Positions 54,171-62,996 are shown, counted from the first letter of the stretch. The stretch: 64,000 nucleotides of DNA from Halobacteriovoraceae bacterium (GCA_020635115.1 JACKAK010000001.1:1-64000), one strand, 5' to 3'. Numbers and translations are program-made. The notes: a model not told the origin generated them from the letters alone.

Positions 54171-54593
54171 ATGGAAACTCAATTGGATGGAAAGAAAAAC
54201 ATTGTGATTGGTCTCTTTTCGATGGCGGCGTTCATGCTGTATGGCTTTTTATTAATATATTTAAGAGACTTTGCACCCGATGCCGCGGAATGGGCCGCTG
54301 CTTATGGCAGTGGTAAGCATTTTGAAGCAAGATTAGCTCATGTCCATGGTAATCTTTTTGCTTTTCTAAATATTGTTATTGGTTATCTACTTTTCAAGCT
54401 CGACATTAGTTCAACTCAAAGAAAGATTGTGTCTTGGCTGGGGGTTTTGGGCCTACTAATGCCGATTGGCATCCTGCTAGAACTACTTTTGTCTGCACCT
54501 CCAATTTTTGTACTTATTGGAGCAGTTTGTATGACGGCTAGTGTTTTTTTGTTGGGCTATTTTTTAATCAAATCCAAAAAGGTTGTGATTTGA
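54171..54593 (+). CDS. Four-span membrane protein of the efflux operon
   Basis: A 140-residue protein with four predicted membrane helices. Conserved-looking polar residues lie between helices 1 and 2 (ARLAHVHGNLFAF), with two His that could bind metal or haem. No family assigned. It lies between the His-rich protein and the RND gene on the same strand. Confidence 0.65.
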   Translation: METQLDGKKNIVIGLFSMAAFMLYGFLLIYLRDFAPDAAEWAAAYGSGKHFEARLAHVHGNLFAFLNIVIGYLLFKLDISSTQRKIVSWLGVLGLLMPIGILLELLLSAPPIFVLIGAVCMTASVFLLGYFLIKSKKVVI

Positions 54594-54632
54594 ACGCTGT
54601 TCGCTCGAAGCAGTTATGAAAAAGGTAATTAA

Positions 54633-57600
54633 ATGAAAAATATAACCCTCTATTTTATAAAAAGACCAATATTGGTAAACTTTATTTTGGCGCTCAATTT
54701 TATTATTGGTGGTTATTTCATTTATAAAGTTCCAAAAGAAGCCTTCCCCGGCGTCTCAATGAATCAGATTGTTATTGTGACTAAGTACCCTGGAGCATCA
54801 GCCAAAGATGTTGAATTGAATGTCACTGCAAAGCTTGAAGAGAAGATCGCAGAAATTGGAAATATCAAAGAATATCGTTCAAGCTCCATTGAAAGCGTAT
54901 CGAGGGTCACAATCTTTGCAGACGATAATCTCAATGAGCTACAATTCAAAGATCTTTTATTAGATGTGCAAACAGAAGTTGATAAAATTGATGATTTTCC
55001 ATCAGATATTGAGGGACAACCAATTATTACAAGTGTCACCACTGAAGATCGCCCAATTATGGAGATCGCCTTTACTGGCGATTATCAGCACTTAAAAAAT
55101 ATCTTACATGAAATAGAAAATGATCTTCGTAAAATTTCAGGTGTTTCAAGCGTAACTATGGTTGGTCTTCCAGATGAAGAAATTAACATCGAAGTGGACG
55201 CCAATAAAGCTCAGGAGAAAGAAATTGATCTTAATTCGATTTACTTTGCGATCAACACCAGAAATCAAGTCGGCACAGGTGGAACACTTGAATCTTTTTT
55301 ATCTCAAAAAAAGATAGTTTCATTTAATAAATACGATAAAGCAGAAGATGTTTTGAAGACAGTGATAAGAATGTCTCCTGATGGCCAAGGAGTTTACTTA
55401 AGCGACGTCGCCGAATTAAAATACCGACCGAAAGATGAAAAGCTTATTGTTCGTAATAATGGAAGCCGTGGGGCTACAATTCTAGTGGCCATCAGAAGTG
55501 GCGTGGACCAGTTGAAAGTATCTGATCAGATTAAAGAGTATTTAACAAAAGTAGAACTCCCAGATGGTGTAACTTATAAGCTAAATAATGACGTATCTGA
55601 TAATGCGAGAAGTAAGTTCTCTCTTCTCAAGAATAATGGCCTTATCGGATTTGTTCTTGTTCTTATCCTGCTCTTTTACTTCCTTGGTGGTAAACCTGCC
55701 TTCTGGACAGCGTTTGGTATACCCTTTTCCATTTTTGGAAGCATGATTATGTTTGTACCTATGGGCATGACCCTAAACTCAGTTTCAATGGGTGCATTTG
55801 TAATCGTTCTTGGGATGATTGTTGATGATGCTATGGTGATAAGCGAACGCTTCGATGTCAATATCGAAGATGGACAATCACCAGAGGAAGCAGCCAGTAA
55901 TGCCGTGGGAAGACTATGGAAACCTGTGCTGGCATCATCTTTGACAACAATAGTAGCTTTTTTACCATTATTAGCTTTAGGTGGCTTACCAGGGAAATTT
56001 ATTTGGCAGATGCCTACAGTCGTTATGATGGCGTTGTTTGTTTCACTCATTGACTGCTATTTATTATTACCGGCCCATCTTGCTCATGGGGCAAATAAAA
56101 GCGGGCAATATCAAAAAAGCAAATTTATCGTTTTTGGGGAGAATTTATATGAAAAATTACTCCGCAAGTTGATTGATCACCGTTATTTTGTAACGCTTGG
56201 ATTCCTAGGAATTCTTGTTTTTAGTGTCTTTATCGGTGCAACGAAAGTAAGAAAAGATTCTTTTCCACAAGAGGCCTCTGAAGGATTCACAATTAGAGCA
56301 ACCCTTAAAAAAGGATATGCTCCCGAAAAAGTTGAAGAAATAATCAGTGAATTAGAAAAGAGTATTCAAAATCTAAAAAAGAATGAACTTGTAGGCTACA
56401 CCACTAGAATTGGTACACATAGTTTAAGTTCTCTCACAAATTTGGGAACCGAGGAGAACTTAGTTGCTTTCATGGTTTATTTAACTCCCTACAGTGATAG
56501 AAATAGAACAGCTCAAGATATTGTAGATGATATTCACGAAAAACATTACGGATATTATACTGAAAAAGGATACGATTTAGAATTTGACCTGATGAGGATC
56601 GGTCCCCCTCTTGGCGAGCCATTTGAAATAATCATTTCTTCAAATAACAATGAGAATCGGGCGAACTCCTCATTAAAAGTGGCCAATTTCTTAAAGTCTA
56701 TTGATGGTCTCTCTGATGTAAAAGACGATCAAATTGAAGGAAAAGACGAGATTAATCTTAGGCTGAATTATAAAAAAGTTGCTCAAGCAGGTTTAACACC
56801 GGCAGAGATTATCAGGACTTTAAGAATTGCTTTTGATGGTCAGGTTGTCACAGATTATTCGTCAATCAATGAAACTTATGATTTTCGACTAAGATTGAAC
56901 AAAAAAGCGAGAGGAGATTTTGATTTTGTTTCCAATCTTCCGATAGCAAATAAGCGTGGTCAGCTTATTAAATTAAACACGATGATTGAATATGAAGAAA
57001 GACCATCTTTTGCAGAGATTAAGCATTTTAACGGTCAGCGATCAACATCTATTACGGGAAATATAAATACCGAAAAGATTACAGCGGTTGAAATGCTCAA
57101 GAAATTTAACGAAAATTTTGTCAAAGATAAAAATGTTAAATACACAATTAGTGGACGTCCAGTAGAAGAAGAAAAAATATTTGCTGGTTTAAAAATTGCT
57201 GCGGTACTGGCGGTTATCGGAATATATTTTATCCTAAGTTTAATGTTTGATTCTTATGCAAAACCTTTTTTAATATTAACAGTAATTCCTTTTGGAGTTG
57301 TAGGAATATTTCTATCCTTTTTTGCGCATGGATTACCCATTTCGATGTTTGCAGGAATCGGTCTAATTGGTCTTTCTGGTATCGTTGTTAATGATTCTAT
57401 TGTTCTTGTAGATCATTTAAGTCAACGACTAAAAGAAAATGGTAAATTCTCTATAGATGTACTTATACAGGGAGCCAAAGAGAGGCTCCGTCCAATCTCA
57501 TTAACTACAGTAAGTACGATTCTTGCGGTAGCTCCAACTGGTTATGCTATTGGAGGCTATGATCCGCTATTATCTCCTTTGTCATTGGCAATATTATATG

Positions 57601-59159
57601 GACTATTGTTTGGAACTACAGTTGTTCTTATTTTTATGCCAAATATGTACGCAATTGGTAATGATCTAGGAAACTTTATGAAAAAGGTCAAAGGTAACAA
57701 AAAGGTAAAACATTTATCAGTTTTATTAATCCCACTCATAATTGGTTTACACACAAAAGAAGCTAGGGCCGAAGAAAGAATAAACATTAAAAGAATTGTA
57801 GAACTTGTTAAAGATACCAATGAATTTAAAATTCAAAATGAGTCTGTGAGTCAGTCTGAATTTGGTATTGATGCTGTTGATGGATTCCTCGATTCAAAAC
57901 TGACTTCAAAGCTTTTTAAGTATTCCTCTGTTAACTATCCAAACCCACCGATCTCTCTTGATTCTGAAAGAGAAGGATACGGACTTAGTTTTGACTACGA
58001 AAAAATGACTTCATTTGGAATTAAACTTGGTTTGGGGGTTGGATTTGAGGATAAAAAGCTTGGAACAATTCCGGACAATAATCAATTTAGCCTTGATGCA
58101 ATGGATACTGTTTATAAAGCAACTATCGCTGCTCCACTTTGGAGAAACTTTGGCAGTAAGGAATATCACTTAAACAGAAGTGCTGCCGTTGCCAAAAAGA
58201 ATGGCCAAACTATTCAAAGTAAATCTTTAAAGGACAAACTAATTATCGAAGCTGTCACTAATTATTGGTCGATAGTTAAGTTAGAAGAAGAGCGAGAAAT
58301 TGCTCAAAATTCACTGACACGTTTTAAAGAACTACATAAATTGAACATAACAAAAATAAAATCTGGAATCATAAGTAAATCGGAGTTCTTGACTTCTGAA
58401 GTTGAAATTACTAGTCGAGAGAAAATTTTAAAAGATTTAGAATCTAGGATAAGAATTGAGAAATTAACTCTAGAAAGTGTTTTAGAACTGAAGTCTTCTG
58501 TTGTGATCGAGCATGACAAAATGAATGCTTCAAGTTCAATTCTAAGCAGTCAAAGTAATTCTGCTCTAAATTTAGTAGAGTCAGGTCTTACATTTAAACA
58601 AATGCAAAGTAATAGTGAACTTTTTGATGAGTTGCTTTCAATTGAGAACGAAAAAACAAAATCAAACGTTGATTTTTTTGTATCTTTAAAGAGTTTTGGA
58701 CGTGGTGATGATTTGAGCAACTCAATTAGTGAAAACACTCAAGATAAATACGAGGTGTTTGCTGGTGTAACTTGGGATTTTGACTTAGGAACTAAGAAAA
58801 ATGATTCAGCCATGGCAGCAGCGATGAGTCAAAAAAGGCAAGCAGACTATAAGAGAGATAAGACTAAGCTTCAACTTATAAAGGGTGTAGAGACTCTGAA
58901 AGAGAAAGTAAAATCCAATAAAGAACAGATTGTATTTCTCGAAAAGATGAAAGAGCAGCAATTCAGCATTTTAAAAGCTGAAAAGAAAAGGTTTGAAAAT
59001 GGCAGAATTACAACATTAGACTTTGTAAAGCTACAAGAGGCTTTTGATCGAAGCTTATTGCAAGTTATTGCTCTTAATTATTTAAATGAAATAACCATAC
59101 TTAATCTATATTTTACTGTTGGTAAGACGGATGAATATTTAAAGACATACATGGAGTAA
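54633..59159 (+). CDS. RND efflux transporter fused to a TolC-like outer-membrane factor
   Basis: A 1508-residue open frame. Residues 1-~1015 are a full RND transporter with twelve spans: the opening KRPILVNFILALN, porter domains with PGASAKDVEL, the TM4 acidic pair D398-D399 (GMIVDDAMV) and TM10 N920-D921 in VVNDSIVLVD, where AcrB has Lys. Residues 1016-1508 are a TolC-type factor: M1016 starts a signal peptide (KKVKGNKKVKHLSVLLIPLI, cleavage after ARA) and long coiled helices follow (EEEREIAQNSLTRFKELHKL). AGGA lies before the internal ATG at 57678, so two products may arise. No adaptor gene is in the operon. Confidence 0.9.
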   Translation: MKNITLYFIKRPILVNFILALNFIIGGYFIYKVPKEAFPGVSMNQIVIVTKYPGASAKDVELNVTAKLEEKIAEIGNIKEYRSSSIESVSRVTIFADDNLNELQFKDLLLDVQTEVDKIDDFPSDIEGQPIITSVTTEDRPIMEIAFTGDYQHLKNILHEIENDLRKISGVSSVTMVGLPDEEINIEVDANKAQEKEIDLNSIYFAINTRNQVGTGGTLESFLSQKKIVSFNKYDKAEDVLKTVIRMSPDGQGVYLSDVAELKYRPKDEKLIVRNNGSRGATILVAIRSGVDQLKVSDQIKEYLTKVELPDGVTYKLNNDVSDNARSKFSLLKNNGLIGFVLVLILLFYFLGGKPAFWTAFGIPFSIFGSMIMFVPMGMTLNSVSMGAFVIVLGMIVDDAMVISERFDVNIEDGQSPEEAASNAVGRLWKPVLASSLTTIVAFLPLLALGGLPGKFIWQMPTVVMMALFVSLIDCYLLLPAHLAHGANKSGQYQKSKFIVFGENLYEKLLRKLIDHRYFVTLGFLGILVFSVFIGATKVRKDSFPQEASEGFTIRATLKKGYAPEKVEEIISELEKSIQNLKKNELVGYTTRIGTHSLSSLTNLGTEENLVAFMVYLTPYSDRNRTAQDIVDDIHEKHYGYYTEKGYDLEFDLMRIGPPLGEPFEIIISSNNNENRANSSLKVANFLKSIDGLSDVKDDQIEGKDEINLRLNYKKVAQAGLTPAEIIRTLRIAFDGQVVTDYSSINETYDFRLRLNKKARGDFDFVSNLPIANKRGQLIKLNTMIEYEERPSFAEIKHFNGQRSTSITGNINTEKITAVEMLKKFNENFVKDKNVKYTISGRPVEEEKIFAGLKIAAVLAVIGIYFILSLMFDSYAKPFLILTVIPFGVVGIFLSFFAHGLPISMFAGIGLIGLSGIVVNDSIVLVDHLSQRLKENGKFSIDVLIQGAKERLRPISLTTVSTILAVAPTGYAIGGYDPLLSPLSLAILYGLLFGTTVVLIFMPNMYAIGNDLGNFMKKVKGNKKVKHLSVLLIPLIIGLHTKEARAEERINIKRIVELVKDTNEFKIQNESVSQSEFGIDAVDGFLDSKLTSKLFKYSSVNYPNPPISLDSEREGYGLSFDYEKMTSFGIKLGLGVGFEDKKLGTIPDNNQFSLDAMDTVYKATIAAPLWRNFGSKEYHLNRSAAVAKKNGQTIQSKSLKDKLIIEAVTNYWSIVKLEEEREIAQNSLTRFKELHKLNITKIKSGIISKSEFLTSEVEITSREKILKDLESRIRIEKLTLESVLELKSSVVIEHDKMNASSSILSSQSNSALNLVESGLTFKQMQSNSELFDELLSIENEKTKSNVDFFVSLKSFGRGDDLSNSISENTQDKYEVFAGVTWDFDLGTKKNDSAMAAAMSQKRQADYKRDKTKLQLIKGVETLKEKVKSNKEQIVFLEKMKEQQFSILKAEKKRFENGRITTLDFVKLQEAFDRSLLQVIALNYLNEITILNLYFTVGKTDEYLKTYME

Positions 59160-59162
59160 AAA

Positions 59163-59438
59163 ATGAAAGAATTACCAGAAAATGTAAATGTATATAAACG
59201 CACTCCTGATTTTAATCAAGAAACCATCCCTACTGGATTATTGAAGGCCCACACAACGAAAGAAGGAACTTGGGGAAAAATTTGCGTCACCAAAGGGAAA
59301 TTACTATATACAATTGAGACAGGGCAACAGGAGTCAATTGAACTAACGCCCGAGAAATTTGGAGTTGTGGAGCCACAAGTCCCACATCATGTTGAAGCTT
59401 TAGGAGAAGTTGAGTTTCATGTGGAGTTTTTAAAATGA
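59163..59438 (+). CDS. DUF1971 (TehB/YeaR-like) cupin protein
   Basis: A 91-residue protein: LPENVNVYKRTPDFNQETIP, TKEGTWGKICVTKGKLLY and VVEPQVPHHVEALGEVEFHVEF match the DUF1971 small cupin, relatives of which are linked to tellurite resistance and to nitrate-induced YeaR. It starts three bases after the fusion gene, so it is part of the efflux operon. Its role is unknown. Confidence 0.8.
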   Translation: MKELPENVNVYKRTPDFNQETIPTGLLKAHTTKEGTWGKICVTKGKLLYTIETGQQESIELTPEKFGVVEPQVPHHVEALGEVEFHVEFLK

Positions 59439-59848
59439 GCGATAGAAATAAGAAAGTCATTGCCTTTACTTTGGGCTTGCTCGCAATTGGCTTTGGAGTA
59501 ATGACATTAAAATCTGGAGGATTTGCTCTCTTTGGTGGAGTTGAAGGAAAAGAATTTGCTGGTCAGTATGTTCCATTTGTACTTTGGTTTAATTTCATTG
59601 CTGGTTTTTTCTATGTAATATCAGGGGTTGGTATAATTCTTAAAACGAAATGGGCCCTAAAATTATCCATCGCTCTGGCAGCTTTGACTCTGTTCGTTTT
59701 CTTGGGTTTCGGAATTCATATTATTTTAGGAAATTCCTATGAGGCGAGAACCGTTGGAGCAATGTCTATTCGGGCCATTTTTTGGATATTCATTTCCATC
59801 TCTTTAATGAAAATTGGGGTAGATAAAAATCAGGAAATTACTCTTTAA
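59435..59848 (+). CDS. Four-span membrane protein at the end of the efflux operon
   Basis: A 137-residue integral membrane protein with about four helices. It overlaps the DUF1971 gene by four bases. No family recognised. It may be an accessory part of the efflux system. Confidence 0.65.
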   Translation: MSDRNKKVIAFTLGLLAIGFGVMTLKSGGFALFGGVEGKEFAGQYVPFVLWFNFIAGFFYVISGVGIILKTKWALKLSIALAALTLFVFLGFGIHIILGNSYEARTVGAMSIRAIFWIFISISLMKIGVDKNQEITL

Positions 59849-59850
59849 TT

Positions 59851-60021
59851 TTAGTTGAGACCATTTTTTATTAAAGCAGAACTGAACCCCTGAAGTGGTG
59901 GCAACCCCTGATCCAGTTTTTTAATGGTTTCAACCTTGAACTCTTTAATCAAGCTTGGGGCAATATAGCTTCCTGATACCAGTAAAATAATGGCCGCTAC
60001 TATTTCTGCTACTGCTTTCAT
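59851..60021 (-). CDS. Small membrane-anchored protein
   Basis: A 56-residue protein with one N-terminal helix (VAEIVAAIILLVSGSYIAP) and a short amphipathic tail. ATG at 60021 with AGGAAG upstream; its start overlaps the recombinase-domain stop (ATGA). Convergent with the efflux operon. Unknown function. Confidence 0.5.
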   Translation of the reverse strand: MKAVAEIVAAIILLVSGSYIAPSLIKEFKVETIKKLDQGLPPLQGFSSALIKNGLN

Positions 60022-60356
60022 TTCTCTTCCTCCTGTTGGCGGCGGACAATGGTAGTCACGACAGACTTGTCCCATTGGCCTCCTTTTTTACTTTTTATTT
60101 TTTTATCGTTTAAGTGTTTGGCGATCTGGCGGAATGATAGGCCCTCATCATGAAGCTTCATAATAAGCTTTATGATCTTTTGCTCCTTAGGGCTTGAAAC
60201 AATCTGGCCTTTGACAAGCATTTCCCCGTACTTCACCCGAAGCATTTGAGTGCCCTGATCCTTGCTCAGATCGTGAAGTTTAATAGCATCTAAGATTGAG
60301 GTTTTTGGCCAAACGCAGTCGGTCACGGCCACGATTTGCCTCATAGAGAGGCCCAA
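60018..60356 (-). CDS. Recombinase-like HTH domain protein, possibly 5'-truncated
   Basis: A 112-residue protein. The C-terminal half (EGLSFRQIAKHLNDKKIKSKKGGQWDKSVVTTIVRRQ) has the recombinase-type HTH of large serine resolvases, without a catalytic domain. The frame stays open upstream of the ATG to about 60473 (reading ...FITHFFNSPAENYGILKKL) with no start codon, suggesting the 5' end is missing. It sits at the suspected right boundary of the tRNA-Pro-linked region. Confidence 0.55.
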   Translation of the reverse strand: MGLSMRQIVAVTDCVWPKTSILDAIKLHDLSKDQGTQMLRVKYGEMLVKGQIVSSPKEQKIIKLIMKLHDEGLSFRQIAKHLNDKKIKSKKGGQWDKSVVTTIVRRQQEEEK

Positions 60357-60690
60357 ATCGAGGTAAAGCTTCTTCAGTATTCCGTAATTTTCCGCTGGCG
60401 AATTGAAAAAATGTGTAATAAAAACAGAGATATAACTAGGGTTGGGGAACGGTTCGTCTAGCGTTGCGGTTGCCCGACCATTTTAATTCCCACTATTTTT
60501 TTATTTTCTAAAAAATTGAATTTTTCTAAACACTTAAAAACACTAATGTTTAGAGATTGCGATCAGGTCACTATTTCTTGAAATTTCCCCATATTTCGAT
60601 GTTTGGTAACATTTGGTAACTTCTCAACCTTGACATCTGCGCGATCAATCCCATCTTACCTCTGGTTAAACACCAGATAGGAGTCTTTCA
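60357..60690. other. 334-bp gap with possible attachment-like sequence
   Basis: The left half is the open but start-less extension of the minus-strand recombinase-like frame. CCGACCATTT at 60474-60483 repeats the 3' end of tRNA-Pro plus three flanking bases, followed by AATTCCCAC like AAATCTCAC after the tRNA. A direct repeat TTTGGTAAC lies at 60602-60610 and 60612-60620. The right end holds the AGGAG site for the TIR-like gene. Confidence 0.4.
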
Positions 60691-61116
60691 ATGGCAAAAA
60701 AATCAGTATTCGTCAGTTTTGATTATGAAAATGACAAACATTAAAAACATTTAATGAGTGCATGGGATGCGAATGATAATTCTGATTTCTCATTCAACGA
60801 CAAATCTTCTCACGAAATAAATAGCGATAATGTGGGAAGTGTTAAGACAGCTCTAACATCCAGAATCAATGATGCAACATATACATTAATTATAGTTGGA
60901 AAAGAAGCTAATAAGGCCCATAAGGATAAAGATTTAATTGGGTACAAAAACTGGATTAACTTTGAAACTGCGAAAAGCAAGGGTGCTAAAAACAAACTTG
61001 TAGCGGTCAAGCTAGATAAGTCTTATGAATCGCCAGAAGAGCTATTAAACTCTGGCGCAAGCTGGGCAATGTCCTTTAAAGAAGATGAAATAATTAAAGC
61101 TCTTAATAATGCCTAA
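60691..61116 (+). pseudogene. TIR-like (ThsB/DUF1863-type) protein with early nonsense codon
   Basis: ATG at 60691 with AGGAG upstream opens MAKKSVFVSFDYENDKH, then TAA at 60742-60744 (codon 18), then KHLMSAWDANDNSDFSFND in the same frame to 61116. ThsB-like TIR proteins read FDY.ND..Y..L here, so TAT or TAC to TAA is a single change. The full product would be about 141 residues; VKLDKSYESPEELLNSGASW is typical of the family end. In Thoeris-type defence such TIR enzymes make a cyclic-ADP-ribose-like signal from NAD. A remainder could start at the ATG at 60754 but would lack the first strand. Confidence 0.75.
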
Positions 61117-61128
61117 GAGGCCATAGAC

Positions 61129-61749
61129 GTGTCCTTGGAAGTTGAAGCAAAAATTAACATTTTAAACGATCATTACAAGGACACGTTCCCGTATCTAATC
61201 GAGTATATAAAGCGTAGAGATAGATTTCTCCTGTATGTCATATTAGTTCTAGGGCTACAGTTTATTTCAATTACCACTGATACAGATTCAACAGGAATAT
61301 TAAAAGGTTTTATGGAGTCCAAAGTTGGATTCAAATTAAACATAACTCCAGAAATATTTAATATTTTAATATTTTAATATTTTAATATTTTAATGTGGTT
61401 CTTATTAATGATTACCTCGTTGAAGTATTTTCAGGTAACAACTTTAATAGAAAAACAATATAAGTATATCCACTCATTAGAAAATGAATTTAAAATTCTT
61501 TATGGAAAAGAAGTAATTAATAGAGAGGGATATTCTTATTTGAAAAATTACCCTTTAATCTCTTCATACGCTCATTTTATATATGTTTGGTTTTTTCCGG
61601 TTTTTTTAATACTTATTTCATCTATGAAAATTATAAAAGATTATCCAGGCACTTTTTGGGATTTTCATTTTTTATTAAGTATAATTATTTTCTTTGGTGT
61701 TCTTGCTTCGACGATCTTCTATGTAATTTTTCAAAAATATAAAAGGTAA
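61129..61749 (+). pseudogene. Membrane partner of the TIR-like gene, interrupted by 8-bp repeats
   Basis: GTG at 61129 (AAGAGG upstream) starts a protein with one or two spans (RRDRFLLYVILVLGLQF). It stops inside a tandem repeat at 61363-61394, and the same frame resumes at 61393 with MWFLLMITSLKYF and three more spans to 61749. With one repeat unit instead of four, the frame reads PEIFNILMWFLLM with no stop. It lies 12 bases after the TIR-like gene and is the likely membrane effector. I recognise no named family. Confidence 0.65.
61363..61394 (+). repeat. Four tandem copies of ATTTTAAT
   Basis: Four perfect 8-bp units, with a degenerate fifth just before. Because eight is not a multiple of three, unit number sets the reading frame, and units in the second frame contain TAA. 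The present number interrupts the membrane protein gene. Confidence 0.9.
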
Positions 61750-61770
61750 ATTATAAATGTTTGATGAAGG

Positions 61771-62421
61771 CTAATCTAAGTTATTAGTTTCTCTGCCATC
61801 TGGGTTTGAAACTGGAGTTGGTAAACCCTTTATCACCTTTACTGCATAAGCGGGATAGTTCCCAGCTTCGATGGCCGTGACAAATTCCTCTCTTGACAGG
61901 AGAACATTTTTTACCAAGTCGAAGAATAATTCATTTCTGCCATTTTTGTCTTCTTTGAGCACAACCACCGGCTTACTTTTATTGATAGACTCAGACTTCT
62001 TACCTTCATATTTACGTTTGTCACTGGGGGTAATAATTAACTCGCCTTTATCTAAGGCTTCATGAATTAACTTAAGAAGTTCTTTTCTATCTTTGGCTTT
62101 TTTACCATATTTTCTTCCAATGGCATTGTTCCAAAGGTCCATATTTAGAGAACCGGGATTTTTTGCATCTGAATACCAAGAGAGTGGCGAATATTCATTA
62201 ATTCTTCCAAATATATCAGCAGTCTCCTCACTATAAACTTGAGTAAATACTCCGCTTACATAGCCATGTCTAAAAGCATCAATGTCGTTGTCAACAAGCC
62301 CATGAGCAGTTGGATCAATTTTCCCATTTGCATCTTTGGGTAATGGGCGAATATTTTTATCAAAATATTCATAAGCCTCATCTCTTGCTTCAATAAGTAA
62401 AAGGTCTGGTCTAAAGTTCAC
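61771..62421 (-). CDS. Possible toxin-like protein (DUF6973-like)
   Basis: A 216-residue protein without a signal peptide. The segment DNDIDAFRHGYVSGVF...ADIFGRINEYSP...NMDLWNNAIGRKYG (residues ~45-105) resembles the AFRH/NNxxGR core of DUF6973-type polymorphic toxin tails. The C-terminal half is charged. Its start overlaps the upstream membrane gene by four bases, typical of a coupled pair. Identification is from memory and tentative. Confidence 0.45.
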   Translation of the reverse strand: MNFRPDLLLIEARDEAYEYFDKNIRPLPKDANGKIDPTAHGLVDNDIDAFRHGYVSGVFTQVYSEETADIFGRINEYSPLSWYSDAKNPGSLNMDLWNNAIGRKYGKKAKDRKELLKLIHEALDKGELIITPSDKRKYEGKKSESINKSKPVVVLKEDKNGRNELFFDLVKNVLLSREEFVTAIEAGNYPAYAVKVIKGLPTPVSNPDGRETNNLD

Positions 62422-62774
62422 AGGTCCTCTTTACTCTTAATTAAATCAAAAATAAACCACCAGTGAAAGGCTAAGGATATAAATGCTAATGCCCATCCCC
62501 AAGGTGTCGCTAAAAAAATACCTAAGCTGGATATAAAAATAAAAAATGCGATGGGGTACTTGAATCTAATACGAATATATTTAAATGAAGCAAGCCATAA
62601 TGGAGCATTTAAAAATAACGAATTCAAAAAGCCTCTTGGAATTGCGATATGATAGGGGCGAGGTTCTCCGACAAGGTACAATGTAAATGTGCATAAGATT
62701 GTGAGGACAAGGGCCATAATTCTTATGCACCAATCTTTGTTATCTTTATATTGTTGCTTGATTGCTAAGATCAC
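62418..62774 (-). CDS. Membrane protein coupled to the toxin-like gene
   Basis: A 118-residue protein with about three or four hydrophobic helices (RIMALVLTILCTFTLYLVG, YPIAFFIFISSLGIFLATPW). It lies directly upstream of and overlaps the toxin-like gene, so an immunity or anchoring role is possible. No family recognised. Confidence 0.55.
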   Translation of the reverse strand: MILAIKQQYKDNKDWCIRIMALVLTILCTFTLYLVGEPRPYHIAIPRGFLNSLFLNAPLWLASFKYIRIRFKYPIAFFIFISSLGIFLATPWGWALAFISLAFHWWFIFDLIKSKEDL

Positions 62775-62844
62775 TATTTTCCCTTTAAGGGTAAGCTAAA
62801 ATATCTTTCATCGATTGTCATAAAAAATATTAATAATTCAACGT

Positions 62845-62996
62845 CTCATTTCATTTCTGAAAACATATCACTTTGATACAATAGCTGATTAATTTTGGTT
62901 CCAACAACAGATTCAACATTATAATTCATCTCTTTATAAGCATTAAGGCGTTTTTTGAACATCGAAATGGTTAATCCCATCCCTGGATCAAGATAG
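62845..62996 (-). pseudogene. 3' remnant of a gene cut by the IS3 copy
   Basis: A minus-strand frame encodes HYLDPGMGLTISMFKKRLNA and about thirty more residues to a TGA at 62845, but it has no start of its own because the IS3 remnant begins at 62997. It is the C-terminal end of an unidentified protein. The gap 62775-62844 shows nothing. Confidence 0.5.

Noticed and set aside
54764..58738. Antisense frames of 60-124 codons within the RND fusion gene
   Set aside because: They mirror the coding strand's codon bias, lack start sites with ribosome-binding sequence and match no family.
60460..60480. Partial tRNA gene ending in CGACCA
   Set aside because: No matching 5' half, anticodon arm or T-loop is present; only a ten-base match to the tRNA-Pro 3' end remains.
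60602..60620. Direct repeat TTTGGTAAC twice as an iteron or CRISPR-like array
   Set aside because: Only two short copies in an AT-rich gap; no replication gene, spacers or cas genes.
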